Notes under the pieces: generated by a model
What the model was told of the DNA's origin: nothing
Databases searched by the model: none
What the model saw: the letters and a program-made list of their open reading frames with translations, nothing else
Source: Anderseniella sp. Alg231-50
GTDB lineage: Bacteria; Pseudomonadota; Alphaproteobacteria; Rhizobiales; Aestuariivirgaceae
Direction of reading: 5' to 3'
Length of the DNA stretch: 64,000 bases
NCBI RefSeq assembly: GCF_900149695.1
Contig: NZ_LT703004.1
Coordinates: forward strand, 1-64,000
Made by a program: the position numbers and the translations under genes
In this document: one piece after another, positions 34,454-43,823 of the stretch
Layout of the letters: each line of letters starts with the position of its first letter
Numbering within the stretch: the first letter of the stretch is position 1

Positions 34454-35915
34454 AAACCCGCCCATTGTCGTTACGGATACGGAAAAAAATGCCATCCGCA
34501 TCGTCACGCATGAAGCACACGCGGCGCACTCGGGGATTTTCAACGGGCAAAGCCTGAGCGATGCACGCGCCCTTGTGCCTGATCTTGAATGCCACGCAAG
34601 AGACCGGGCCGCAGAGCGTGAGCTGCTTGGCTCGCTTGCGGCATGGTGCGAACGCTACACGCCGCTGGTTGCACTCGATGGTGACGACAGCCTGTTCATG
34701 GACGTCACCGGGTGCACGCACCTTTTTGGCGGCGAGGCAAGCTTCATCGCCGACATCGAAACCCGCCTTGCAGCACAAGGGTTCAGCGTTCGCACCTGTC
34801 TTGCAGATACCGCCGGTGCAGCATGGGCCATGGCGCGCCATGGCACCGGGCGCATTATTGACCGCGACCAGCACGCACAGGCCATCAGCGCCCTACCGCT
34901 TGCCGCGCTTCGCCTTGACGCTGCGCTTGTAAAGGGCCTTGGCCGGGTCGGGTTCAAGACCATTGGCTGCATCGCCGACCTGCCGCGTGCGCCTCTGGCA
35001 GCGCGCTTCGGCACGCACCTGCTCGACAGGCTCGACCAGACGTCGGGTCGTCAGGACGAGATCATTTCACCGCTCATGCCAGTTGCCGAACTGGCAGCGG
35101 AAAAACGCTTTGCAGACCCGATCGTGCATGAAGACGACATCAAGCGCGGCATCGCGCTTCTGGCCGGCAACATCATTGCCCTGCTGGAACGCCGCGATCT
35201 CGGCGTCAGGACATGCGAAGTGAAACTGTTCCGGGTTGACGGGGAAGTGCAGTCGCTCAGTGTTCATGCGGCCAACCCGCTGCGGGATGCAGACCGTATC
35301 GCCGCCCTGTTTCATGAACGCCTGGCCCGGCTGCATACCGACCTGGACGCAGGCTTCGGGTTCGACATCATGCGGCTCAATATCCTGCAGGCAGACCCGT
35401 TCAATAGCGGTCAGCATGACCTGGTTGAGCACAAGGATGCCGGTGACAGCTATGCCGCCCTCATCGACCGGCTGGGCGCGCGGCTTGGCACGGACCGGGT
35501 TTTGCAGTTTTCCTTTGCGGACACCCACATTCCCGAACGCCGGTTTGCCCTTGTGCCGGTTTCCGGGCGAGACGGCAAAACCGATCCGGACCAGGTTAAG
35601 CTGCCCGGTCCCGCCTGCACACCAACCCGCCCCCTGATCCTGCTGGAAAGACCGGAGCCCATAGACGCCATTGCGCAGGTGCCCGACAGCCCGCCAAGCC
35701 GGTTCCGCTGGCGCAAGGTGCTGTATGAAATCGCCCGTTCGGAAGGCCCGGAGCGGATCGCCTGTGAATGGTGGCGTGACGGGCGGGCCAGTCTGAGTCG
35801 CGATTATTTTCGCGTCGAGGATACGCAAGGCTACCGGTTCTGGCTGTTTCGGCACGGGCTTTATGACCGCGAAACCACACGGCCGGACTGGTATATGCAC
35901 GGGCTGTTCTCATGA
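34338..35915 (+). CDS. imuB: ImuB, Y-family polymerase-like hub protein
   Basis: The 525-residue protein has the Y-family fold (RILSVAFTHLPTDRIARLKW at the N-terminus, then LDGDDSLFMDVTGCTHLFGG near residue 110 and RVGFKTIGCIADLP in the helix-hairpin-helix region). ImuB proteins have lost the polymerase active site and tether DnaE2 to the sliding clamp. ATG 34338 is chosen because the N-terminal motif begins right after it and no later start codon precedes the motif. It ends in an ATGA overlap with dnaE2. Confidence 0.9.
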   Translation: MTHRKLRQRILSVAFTHLPTDRIARLKWGKSWILSARPENPPIVVTDTEKNAIRIVTHEAHAAHSGIFNGQSLSDARALVPDLECHARDRAAERELLGSLAAWCERYTPLVALDGDDSLFMDVTGCTHLFGGEASFIADIETRLAAQGFSVRTCLADTAGAAWAMARHGTGRIIDRDQHAQAISALPLAALRLDAALVKGLGRVGFKTIGCIADLPRAPLAARFGTHLLDRLDQTSGRQDEIISPLMPVAELAAEKRFADPIVHEDDIKRGIALLAGNIIALLERRDLGVRTCEVKLFRVDGEVQSLSVHAANPLRDADRIAALFHERLARLHTDLDAGFGFDIMRLNILQADPFNSGQHDLVEHKDAGDSYAALIDRLGARLGTDRVLQFSFADTHIPERRFALVPVSGRDGKTDPDQVKLPGPACTPTRPLILLERPEPIDAIAQVPDSPPSRFRWRKVLYEIARSEGPERIACEWWRDGRASLSRDYFRVEDTQGYRFWLFRHGLYDRETTRPDWYMHGLFS

Positions 35916-38900
35916 CCGGGTACTGCGAACTGGCCTGCAGCAGCAATTTCTCTTTCCTGCGCGGCGCCTCGCACCCGGAAGAACTGGTCGTGCAGGCAAA
36001 GCAACTGGGCCTCAACGGGCTTTGCATCACCGACCGCAATTCCCTGGCTGGCGTTGTGCGCGGGCACATGGCGGCGAAGGAAGCCGGACTGGCCTATGCG
36101 CCCGGCTGCCGCCTGGTGTTTGCCGACACCACGCCGGACATCCTGGTGTGGCCGAAAACCCGCGCGGCCTGGGGCCAGCTTTGCGAACTTCTCACCCTCG
36201 GCAAGCGGCGCACGACAAAGGGCGAATGTGAGCTGTACCTGCAAGATTTCAAGGATCATGGCGACGGGTTGCTGATGGCACTGGTGCCGCAGCGGGCCGA
36301 CGAGGTGTTTCAAGCCTGCCTTGAAAAACTGGCCACAGCCTTTCCGCACCATGTGCATGTTGCGGTCATGCGCAATCACAACGCCCGCGACCAGCGCGCA
36401 CTGTCAGTGTTTGCAAGGCTGGCAGCCGGTCATCAGGTTCCGCTCATTGCCATAGGCGATGTACTGTATCACCATCCGGACCGGCGCCCGCTGCAGGACG
36501 TTTTGACCTGCATTCGCGAGCACGAGACCCTGCACTCCATCGGCACCCGGCTGGAACCCAATGCCGAACGGCACCTGCGCCCGCCGGCAGAAATGCTGCG
36601 CCTGTTCAACGGCCATGAGCAAGCCGTCGAGCAAACTGAAAACCTGTTTGCGCAGATTGAATTCTCGCTTGACGAACTGCGCTACCAATACCCCGAAGAC
36701 CCGGTCTTCGAAGAGCTTGGCAACCGGCCCCTGCCCTCGCAGGAAGCGCTTGAAAAACTGACCGCAATCGGCCTGAAGAAGCGCTATCCGAAAGGCGCTC
36801 CGCAAAAGGTCGTCGACGCCATCGCCCATGAAACCCGACTGATCGCAAAACTTAAGTATGCACCCTACTTCCTCACCGTTTACGACATCGTGCGCTTTGC
36901 CCGTTCGAAAGGCATTTTGTGCCAGGGGCGCGGATCGGCCGCCAATTCCTCCATCTGCTACTGCCTCGGCATCACCGAGGTCGATCCCGGCAAGGTAAGC
37001 CTGCTGTTTGAACGCTTCATTTCCGAAGAGCGCAACGAGCCGCCGGATATCGATGTGGATTTCGAACACGAGCGCCGCGAAGAGGTGATCCAGTATATCT
37101 ATGCCAGATACGGGCGCGACAAGGCAGGCCTTGCGGCTACCGTGATCTCCTACAGGTCGCGCTCGGCCCTGCGTGAAGTGGGCAAGGTGTTCGGTTTGTC
37201 CGACGACGCGATCACCGCCATATCCGGCACCAAGTGGGGAAGCTATTCCCGCGAGATCGAGGAGGAAGACGCCAGGCGCGCCGGGCTTGACCCCAATGAC
37301 AAGCACCTGAAACAGATGCTCGACCTTGCATCCCAGATCATCGGGTTTCCACGCCATTTGTCGCAACATGTCGGTGGCTTCGTCATCTCGCGGGACCGGC
37401 TGTCATCACTCATCCCCATCGAGAATGCCGCCATGCAGGACCGCACCATTGTCGAATGGGACAAGGATGACCTGGAAAGCCTCAACATGCTGAAAATCGA
37501 CGTGCTGGCATTGGGCATGCTGACCTGTATCCGCAAGGCATACAGCTTTTTGCAAACCCATTACGGGCGCACCGAAACCCTGTCCTCGCTGCCCGATGAA
37601 GACACCGCAACCTATGACATGATTTGCCGGGCAGACACGATCGGCGTGTTCCAGATCGAAAGCCGGGCCCAGATGTCCATGCTGCCACGCCTGAAGCCGC
37701 GTAATTATTACGACCTTGTCATTGAAGTTGCCATCGTGCGCCCGGGTCCCATTCAGGGCGACATGGTGCATCCCTATCTGCGCCGGCGCCAGGGCAAGGA
37801 GCCTGTCAGCTTTCCCAAGGCGGAACTGGCCGACGTGCTGGGCAAGACGCTGGGGGTGCCGCTGTTTCAGGAGCAAGCCATGAACATTGCCATCGTGGCG
37901 GCGAAATTCTCACCCGGTGAAGCCGACAAATTGCGCCGCGCCATGGCGACTTTCAGGCGTGTCGGCACCATCAATTCATTCCGTGACAAAATGGTCGAGG
38001 GCATGGCATCGAACGGCTATGACCGCGAATTTGCCGAACACTGTTTCAAGCAGATCGAAGGCTTTGGCGATTATGGTTTTCCCGAAAGCCATGCCGCCAG
38101 CTTTGCGCTGCTGGTCTATGTGTCGTGCTGGCTGAAGTGTCATTATCCGGACGTGTTCTGTGCCGCCATCCTGAACTCGCAACCCATGGGATTTTATGCA
38201 CCGGCCCAGCTGATCCGCGATGCACGCGAACACGGCGTCGACGTGCGTGATGTCGATATCAACCATTCAGCATGGCTTTCGGTGCTGGAACCGGACGCCA
38301 GGACCCTGCCGGTTTCCAGACAGCATCGCCAGCTCGAGGCCATCCAGAAAAGCACGCATGCGGTGCGGCTCGGGCTGCAACAGGTCAAGGGGTTCGGCGA
38401 GGAGGATGCAGAACTGCTGATGGAACATCGCGCGCGCGGCTATGACAGCGTACGCGATTTGTGGATGCGGTCCGGGCTGACCCGCCGGGTCATTGAAAAG
38501 CTGGCGGATGCTGATTGCTTTCGTTCCATAGGGCTGAACCGGCGTGATGCGCTGTGGGCGGTAAAAGCACTCGATCCGCTAAGCAGTTCAGAACGCCTGC
38601 CGCTGTTTGCAGCAGCAGATGCAAATGACCTGCAGCGCGAGCCTGATGTTCACCTTCCACCCATGCCGCTGGGAGAGCATGTCATCAATGATTATCAATC
38701 GCTGTCCTATTCCCTGAAGGCACATCCTTTGTCATTCCTGCGGCAACGCCTGGAGCAAGACCGCTATGTAAAAAGCGAGGCACTGCAGACAACGCCCGGC
38801 GAGCGCATGGTCAAGGTGGCGGGCCTTGTGCTGGTGCGGCAGCGGCCTGGGTCAGCCAAGGGGGTCATCTTTGCGACCATCGAGGATGAAACCGGCGTGG

Positions 38901-39262
38901 CCAACATCATTGTATGGCCGAAGGCATTTGAGAAATACCGCACGGTTATCCTGGGCAGCAGGTGCATCGGCGTGCGTGGCAGGCTGCAGAAGGAAGACGG
39001 GGTCATTCATGTGGTCGCCCATCACCTGGAGGACCTGACGCCCTTGCTGGCTGACATCTCCAATCTCGCAGATGATATGGGAGGCCTGGCCAATGCCGAT
39101 GAGGTGCGCCGCCCGCAGGAAAGCGTTCACAACAAGATCAGGCCGGCCCGGCGATTGGCCCGCTTTCCCGAACACACATCAGAGCCCGGCACGGATCATC
39201 AGCAACGCGCAAAAACGAAAACCACCCGGCAGGCTCTTCCAAAGGGAAGGAATTTTCATTAG
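35912..39262 (+). CDS. dnaE2: DnaE2 (ImuC), error-prone DNA polymerase III alpha-like
   Basis: The 1116-residue C-family polymerase opens with a PHP domain (ELACSSNFSFLRGASHPEEL). The catalytic aspartates lie in PPDIDVDFEHERR near residue 375. Helix-hairpin-helix (RVIEKLADADCFRSIGLNRR) and OB-fold domains follow near the C-terminus. It is shorter than replicative DnaE, as DnaE2 usually is. The start overlaps the imuB stop by 4 nt, so translation is coupled. Expression should follow the LexA box at 33561. Confidence 0.95.
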   Translation: MTGYCELACSSNFSFLRGASHPEELVVQAKQLGLNGLCITDRNSLAGVVRGHMAAKEAGLAYAPGCRLVFADTTPDILVWPKTRAAWGQLCELLTLGKRRTTKGECELYLQDFKDHGDGLLMALVPQRADEVFQACLEKLATAFPHHVHVAVMRNHNARDQRALSVFARLAAGHQVPLIAIGDVLYHHPDRRPLQDVLTCIREHETLHSIGTRLEPNAERHLRPPAEMLRLFNGHEQAVEQTENLFAQIEFSLDELRYQYPEDPVFEELGNRPLPSQEALEKLTAIGLKKRYPKGAPQKVVDAIAHETRLIAKLKYAPYFLTVYDIVRFARSKGILCQGRGSAANSSICYCLGITEVDPGKVSLLFERFISEERNEPPDIDVDFEHERREEVIQYIYARYGRDKAGLAATVISYRSRSALREVGKVFGLSDDAITAISGTKWGSYSREIEEEDARRAGLDPNDKHLKQMLDLASQIIGFPRHLSQHVGGFVISRDRLSSLIPIENAAMQDRTIVEWDKDDLESLNMLKIDVLALGMLTCIRKAYSFLQTHYGRTETLSSLPDEDTATYDMICRADTIGVFQIESRAQMSMLPRLKPRNYYDLVIEVAIVRPGPIQGDMVHPYLRRRQGKEPVSFPKAELADVLGKTLGVPLFQEQAMNIAIVAAKFSPGEADKLRRAMATFRRVGTINSFRDKMVEGMASNGYDREFAEHCFKQIEGFGDYGFPESHAASFALLVYVSCWLKCHYPDVFCAAILNSQPMGFYAPAQLIRDAREHGVDVRDVDINHSAWLSVLEPDARTLPVSRQHRQLEAIQKSTHAVRLGLQQVKGFGEEDAELLMEHRARGYDSVRDLWMRSGLTRRVIEKLADADCFRSIGLNRRDALWAVKALDPLSSSERLPLFAAADANDLQREPDVHLPPMPLGEHVINDYQSLSYSLKAHPLSFLRQRLEQDRYVKSEALQTTPGERMVKVAGLVLVRQRPGSAKGVIFATIEDETGVANIIVWPKAFEKYRTVILGSRCIGVRGRLQKEDGVIHVVAHHLEDLTPLLADISNLADDMGGLANADEVRRPQESVHNKIRPARRLARFPEHTSEPGTDHQQRAKTKTTRQALPKGRNFH

Positions 39263-39423
39263 AGGGTGACGAACACACTATGATCTTTCCGCAGCGAAAG
39301 CGCGTACAGGGTGGAAATTTTGCTTTTTCCGTGAACACGCTTATATGATTTCAGTGAAGTGACGCATTTTTTGATCATCAGTTCCTCCCTGGACAATGGT
39401 GAATAAAGAAAGACCCCGACGCC

Positions 39424-40092
39424 ATGAGTGAAACACTTGCAAAGCCAGCCAATGGTTCAAGCGCAGCAAAACCTGTGTTTTCTCAAGACCCGCACAAGAC
39501 TAGTGAATCACGGGAAAAAGTGCTCGAGGTCGCCATTGGCCGGGAAGTCCGGTCATTTCGCCGCCAGCACAACATAACCGTCGCCGACCTGGCCAAGACC
39601 ACGGGCCTGTCCATCGGCATGCTGTCGAAGATCGAGAACGGTGTGACATCGCCCTCGCTGACCACACTGCAGGCCCTGTCCAACGCCCTGAGCATTCCGC
39701 TGACTTCTTTCTTTCGCGGATTTGAGGAACAGCGTGAAGCGGTTCATGTCAAAGCCGGCACCGGAGACGAAGCCGACAGGCGCGGCACGCGCGCCGGCCA
39801 CCAGTACAACCTGCTCGGCCATATCGGCTCCAACGCCTCCGGCGTCATTGTTGAACCCTACCTGATCACCCTCACGGAAGAGTCCGATACCTTTCCGGAC
39901 TTTCAGCACGACGGCATGGAGTTCATCTACATGCTGGAAGGCGAAGTCGAATACCGGCACGGTGACAAGACGTTCATCCTGCAGCCCGGCGACAGTTTCT
40001 TTTTCGATGCGGACGCACCGCACGGTCCCCAGGCCCACATCAAGCTGCCGGCGCGTTATCTGTCGATCATTTCATACCCGCAAAACTCTTAG
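39424..40092 (+). CDS. XRE-family regulator with C-terminal cupin domain
   Basis: The 222-residue protein has an XRE helix-turn-helix at about residues 37-95 (VADLAKTTGLSIGMLSKIEN) and a cupin ligand domain from about 125 (FQHDGMEFIYMLEGEVEYRH, GDSFFFDADAPHGPQ). Such regulators often control amine or glutamine-related catabolic genes. ATG 39424 is the only ATG before the conserved part. It is followed by the Amt and N-methylglutamate-synthase-like genes on the same strand and is the likely regulator of that cluster. Confidence 0.87.
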   Translation: MSETLAKPANGSSAAKPVFSQDPHKTSESREKVLEVAIGREVRSFRRQHNITVADLAKTTGLSIGMLSKIENGVTSPSLTTLQALSNALSIPLTSFFRGFEEQREAVHVKAGTGDEADRRGTRAGHQYNLLGHIGSNASGVIVEPYLITLTEESDTFPDFQHDGMEFIYMLEGEVEYRHGDKTFILQPGDSFFFDADAPHGPQAHIKLPARYLSIISYPQNS

Positions 40093-40489
40093 AGACTTCG
40101 GCATTGCCGCGCACCACAGCGTGCCCGACACACGGCCCGCTTCCGGTTCCGAATTCATGTCCTGAGGCCCAATTTGTGATTCTTCGTTGATTCAACGAAA
40201 ATCATCGTGATCCCCGTCATGCGCTGCGTTCATGATCATTCCAATCAATCATGGAACATCGAATTATTGCATCGATGGCATCCGTCGGCGGCAGAAAACT
40301 GCGGATGGTGCGCGATCCGCCATGACAGGGTTTCATCCACAATCAGACCGGCGTTCCCAGTGCGGCATATTGACAGAGCCCGGGTTTTGCACGAACCTCT
40401 CCGTTCAACTTTTTTTACTAGCAGGCATATTTTTGCTTGCATCAAACTAACTGAATGCCCGAGGGGCATCATGAGAGGGAGGCAGAGAA
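40093..40489 (+). other. 397-nt leader between the cupin-XRE gene and the amt gene
   Basis: No credible ORF is present; the short open frames here have no coding character. It contains a diverged palindromic repeat at 40178-40212 and an AT-rich stretch around 40410-40435 where a promoter for the amt gene could lie. A sigma-54-like GGCAT...TTGC pair near 40425 has the wrong spacing. Confidence 0.5.
40178..40212. repeat. Second copy of the intergenic palindrome family
   Basis: GATTCTTCGTTG / CAACGAAAATC forms an imperfect stem followed by ATCGTGATC. It aligns with 31690-31725 along its full length with one base deleted. The G-C pair at stem position 8 is swapped to C-G on both arms, so pairing is preserved. 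Confidence 0.65.
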
Positions 40490-41848
40490 ATGGGGAGTAA
40501 TATTGACGCACTCACCACTGTGTTCACCGAGTTTTATTACTGGGTGACGGTGGTGATGATGTTTTTGATCCATGTTGGATTCTGTATGTATGAGGTAGGC
40601 GCCAGCCGCCGCCGAAATCACATGCACACACTCATGAAGAACACGATGCTGATCCCGCTGGTCACCATCACCTTCTTCTTCTTCGGCTGGTGGATCTACT
40701 GGGCATTCCCCAATGGTCCCGGCTTTATCGGCGGCCTGGAAGACGGGTCAGCCAACGCACCATGGTCACCGACCATGGCCACGAACCTGAGTGACCGGAT
40801 AACCGGCGTGTTCTGGGCAGCTTTCCTGCTGTTCTCATGGACTGCAGCCTCAATCGTCTCCGGTTCGGTAATTGAACGTATCCGTTCAACCGCGTTCTGG
40901 ATTCATGCCGTGCTGATCGGCTCTGTGTTCTGGATCATTGATGCATCCTGGGGCTGGCACTATGCCGGCTGGATGGTCAAGGTGCTCGGCTATCACGATG
41001 CCTACGCATCCGGTGTTATCCACGCGATTGCAGGTGGCTATGCATTAGGTGTCCTGGTGGTTCTCGGACCACGTCTCGGCAAGTTTGCCGCCGACGGTAC
41101 ACCGCGCGATATCCCGCCACACAATCCATGGCTGGTCACCATCGGCCTGTTCATGATCTATACAGGCTTCTGGGGCTTTTATGCCGCGTGCAACGTGCCG
41201 ATCATCTCGCCTGAAGTTATTGATGGGCAGATTACCGGTGTCACCTGGACAGCCACCAATATCTATCTCGGCCCCACGACACTCGGTGCCATCACGTTCA
41301 ACTTCCTGATGTCATTGTCGGGCGGGTTGCTGGTCGCCTACATCGTGTCCAAGGGGGATGCCTTCTGGACATATTCAGGTGGCCTTGCGGGGATCATTGC
41401 CGCGTCAGCCGGTAACGATCTGTACCATCCGATTCAGGCCATGTTCATTGCCGGCTTCGGTACGTTCTGCGCCTACAAGCTGCACTACTGGGTCGAACGC
41501 AAGTTCAAGATCGACGATGCAGTTGGTGCGGTTGCGGTGCACGGCTATGCCGGTTTCATCGGTGTGACCGTTGCCGGCTTCATGCTCTGGGGCCAGCCAT
41601 CGTCGCCATATGAAGGCTATGCGGCGATCAACCCGCTCGGCAACTTCATTGGCGCGATCATCATGTTCGGTGTGCTTGGCTTCCTGCCGGCGTTCATCGT
41701 CTCGAAGATCATGGCTGCAAGGGGCATGTTGCGTATTCCTGCAAAGGCTGAACTGCAGGGCCTTGATCACCACAGCGAGCTTGCCTATCAGGCGGCCATT
41801 GACGATGTCCGCGCTGCCGAGCGTGAACTCGCTGCAAACCAGAAATAA
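40490..41848 (+). CDS. Divergent Amt/MEP-family ammonium or methylammonium transporter
   Basis: The 452-residue protein has about eleven membrane segments. The Amt pore residues can be placed: Asp170 and His178 in DAYASGVIHAIAGG, and the second pore histidine His351 in AVAVHGYAGFIG. Other Amt signatures are altered, for example IYTGFWGFYAAC replaces the usual WFGWYGFN segment. ATG 40490 has GAGGGAGG upstream. A 71-aa membrane protein follows in place of a glnK gene. Next to methylamine-type genes, methylammonium is a reasonable substrate guess. Confidence 0.85.
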   Translation: MGSNIDALTTVFTEFYYWVTVVMMFLIHVGFCMYEVGASRRRNHMHTLMKNTMLIPLVTITFFFFGWWIYWAFPNGPGFIGGLEDGSANAPWSPTMATNLSDRITGVFWAAFLLFSWTAASIVSGSVIERIRSTAFWIHAVLIGSVFWIIDASWGWHYAGWMVKVLGYHDAYASGVIHAIAGGYALGVLVVLGPRLGKFAADGTPRDIPPHNPWLVTIGLFMIYTGFWGFYAACNVPIISPEVIDGQITGVTWTATNIYLGPTTLGAITFNFLMSLSGGLLVAYIVSKGDAFWTYSGGLAGIIAASAGNDLYHPIQAMFIAGFGTFCAYKLHYWVERKFKIDDAVGAVAVHGYAGFIGVTVAGFMLWGQPSSPYEGYAAINPLGNFIGAIIMFGVLGFLPAFIVSKIMAARGMLRIPAKAELQGLDHHSELAYQAAIDDVRAAERELAANQK

Positions 41849-41860
41849 GGAGGATAGATC

Positions 41861-42076
41861 ATGTCTACCAATGGTATGGAGAGCTGGGCAGTCGATCTGA
41901 AGGACGTCGGTGCCATCTATCCCTTCCAGGGAACCGAAGTCATCCTGGTCATCCTGGGGATTGCGTTCTGGATTGGATTTCACGTGATGCAGGCAAAAGT
42001 CGAAGCCGGCGAGCTGGCTGATGCTGAACGTGACTTCAATGCAGAGCATTCCAACAAAAGCATTGATCGATACTAG
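41861..42076 (+). CDS. Small single-span membrane protein paired with the Amt-like transporter
   Basis: The 71-residue protein has a strong ribosome site (AAGGAGG) 12 nt after the amt stop. It has one membrane segment at about residues 25-43 (GTEVILVILGIAFWIGF) and a charged C-terminal tail (EAGELADAERDFNAEHSN). It is followed by a terminator, so amt and this gene form a two-gene transcript. I do not recognise the family; a subunit or regulator of the transporter is the simplest reading. Confidence 0.75.
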   Translation: MSTNGMESWAVDLKDVGAIYPFQGTEVILVILGIAFWIGFHVMQAKVEAGELADAERDFNAEHSNKSIDRY

Positions 42077-42093
42077 ATCACCTTGCTAAGGCA

Positions 42094-42131
42094 GGGGCGG
42101 ATGTGACAATCGCATCCGCCCCTTTTCTTTT
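42094..42131 (+). terminator. Intrinsic terminator after the amt unit
   Basis: A perfect 10-bp GC-rich stem (GGGGCGGATG 42094-42103, CATCCGCCCC 42113-42122) with a 9-nt loop is followed by TTTTCTTTT. It separates the amt pair from the synthase genes, which must use a promoter in 42132-42230. Confidence 0.88.
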
Positions 42132-42230
42132 GCCTGTAAAGAAAAAAACATTCCTGTGAGTTGAAACTGTTTCTCGTTGGTGATAGCGTTTTTTCACTGA
42201 CTAGAACCATCAAATTGGACACGACAAGAA

Positions 42231-43127
42231 ATGTGCGGGATCGTTGGATTATTCCTCAAGGACAAGTCGCTGGAACCGAAGCTGGGGTCGATGCTCACCG
42301 ACATGCTGATTACCATGACGGACCGGGGCCCCGACAGCGCGGGCATTGCCATTTACGGCCGGGATGAAGACAGCAATACCAAGTTGACCATCCAGTCGGG
42401 TGATCCTGCCCGGGACTTTGACGGCCTGGATAAAGCATTGTCCGGGGCAGCCAACACAAAAGTTTCCATGCGGGTCAAGGACACCCATGCCGTGCTTGAA
42501 GTTTCGGACGAACATGCAGACGACGTCCGCAAGGCACTGGCAGAGCTGCGTCCGGGCATCCGCGTCATGAGCGCCGGCGACATCATCGAGATTTACAAGG
42601 AAGTGGGCCTGCCCAAGGAGGTCGCCCAACGGTTCGACCTTGCCGAGATGACCGGCAGCCACGGCATAGGGCACACCCGCATGGCCACCGAGTCTGCCGT
42701 GACCACCATGGGTGCACACCCGTTCTCGACCGGTTCGGATCAATGCCTCGTGCACAACGGCTCGCTGTCCAATCACAACAGCCTGCGGCGCAAGCTGAAA
42801 CGCGACGGCATTGCCTTTGAAACGGACAATGATTCAGAAGTTGCCGCCGCCTACCTGACCAACAAGATGAACCATGGCAGCAATCTCGGCGAGGCGCTGG
42901 AATCCAGCCTTGATGACCTGGACGGGTTCTTCACCTTTGTTGTCGGCACCAAGGACGGCTTCGGTGTGGTGCGCGATCCGATCGCCTGCAAGCCCGCCGT
43001 CATGGCCGAGACCGACCAGTATGTGGCATTTGGTTCAGAGTACCGGGCCCTGGTCAACCTGCCGGGTATCGAACAGGCCCGCGTGTGGGAGCCCGAGCCT
43101 GCAACCGTCTATTTCTGGGAGCACTGA
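42231..43127 (+). CDS. mgsA: N-methylglutamate synthase-like subunit A, class II glutamine amidotransferase
   Basis: The 298-residue Ntn-hydrolase starts MCGIVGL, so removal of Met1 exposes the catalytic Cys. Other class II amidotransferase motifs are TDRGPDSAG, GHTRMAT, VHNGSLSNH and TDNDSEVAA. In the N-methylglutamate pathway this subunit handles the glutamine or gamma-glutamylmethylamide and passes the amine to the FMN subunit. ATG 42231 fits that need exactly. It is followed after 3 nt by the GXGXG subunit gene. A general GlxB-type amidotransferase is the alternative name. Confidence 0.83.
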   Translation: MCGIVGLFLKDKSLEPKLGSMLTDMLITMTDRGPDSAGIAIYGRDEDSNTKLTIQSGDPARDFDGLDKALSGAANTKVSMRVKDTHAVLEVSDEHADDVRKALAELRPGIRVMSAGDIIEIYKEVGLPKEVAQRFDLAEMTGSHGIGHTRMATESAVTTMGAHPFSTGSDQCLVHNGSLSNHNSLRRKLKRDGIAFETDNDSEVAAAYLTNKMNHGSNLGEALESSLDDLDGFFTFVVGTKDGFGVVRDPIACKPAVMAETDQYVAFGSEYRALVNLPGIEQARVWEPEPATVYFWEH

Positions 43128-43130
43128 GCC

Positions 43131-43814
43131 ATGCAGACCATCGATATGGCCACCACCCCGCTCCGCGAGGTGAACTCCACCCTGCAGGCCCAGAAAGCCG
43201 ACACCAACCAGAAAGACTGGGAGATCGTAAACCCCAAGGGCAGTCACGCCATTGCCTGCGGCCTTGATGGCCCCATAGAGGTGACCGTGCACGGCTCCAC
43301 CGGTTATTACAGCGCCGGCATGAACAAGCAGGCCCACGTCCATATTGTCGGATCAGCTGGGCCCGGCGTCGCAGAAAACATGATGTCGGGTACCGTTGTC
43401 ATTGACGGTGACGCCAGCCAGTATGCCGGTGCCACGGGCCATGGCGGCTTGCTGGTCATCAAGGGCAACGCCTCGTCGCGCTGCGGCATTTCCATGAAAG
43501 GCATCGATATCGTCGTGCATGGCAACATCGGCCACATGAGTGCCTTCATGGCTCAGTCCGGCAACCTGGTCGTGCTGGGCGATGCTGGTGATGCGCTGGG
43601 CGATTCCCTGTATGAAGCCCGGCTTTTCGTGCGCGGCACGGTCAAGAGCCTGGGTGCGGACTGCATCGAAAAGGACATGCGGCCCGAGCACGTTGAGATT
43701 CTGAAAGACCTGCTGGAACGCGCAGGTGCAGACGCCAAACCGGAAGAGTTCAAGCGTTATGGCTCAGCTCGCAAACTCTATAATTTCGACGTTGACAACG
43801 CGTCTGCGTATTAA
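43131..43814 (+). CDS. mgsB: N-methylglutamate synthase-like subunit B, GXGXG domain
   Basis: The 227-residue protein is the beta-helical GXGXG domain that sits at the C-terminus of glutamate synthase large subunits, here as a separate chain (repeats such as GSAGPGVAENMMSGTVVIDG and GHMSAFMAQSGNLVVLGDAG). It is a structural subunit that holds the amidotransferase and FMN parts together. It follows mgsA by 3 nt and precedes mgsC by 9 nt. The paralogue at 58651 is longer at both ends. Confidence 0.85.
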   Translation: MQTIDMATTPLREVNSTLQAQKADTNQKDWEIVNPKGSHAIACGLDGPIEVTVHGSTGYYSAGMNKQAHVHIVGSAGPGVAENMMSGTVVIDGDASQYAGATGHGGLLVIKGNASSRCGISMKGIDIVVHGNIGHMSAFMAQSGNLVVLGDAGDALGDSLYEARLFVRGTVKSLGADCIEKDMRPEHVEILKDLLERAGADAKPEEFKRYGSARKLYNFDVDNASAY

Positions 43815-43823
43815 GGGGCGATA

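Noticed and set aside
40415-40440. Sigma-54-like promoter (GGCAT...TTGC) before the amt gene
   Set aside because: The spacing between the GG and GC elements is one or more bases off the strict sigma-54 spacing, and the first element is imperfect.
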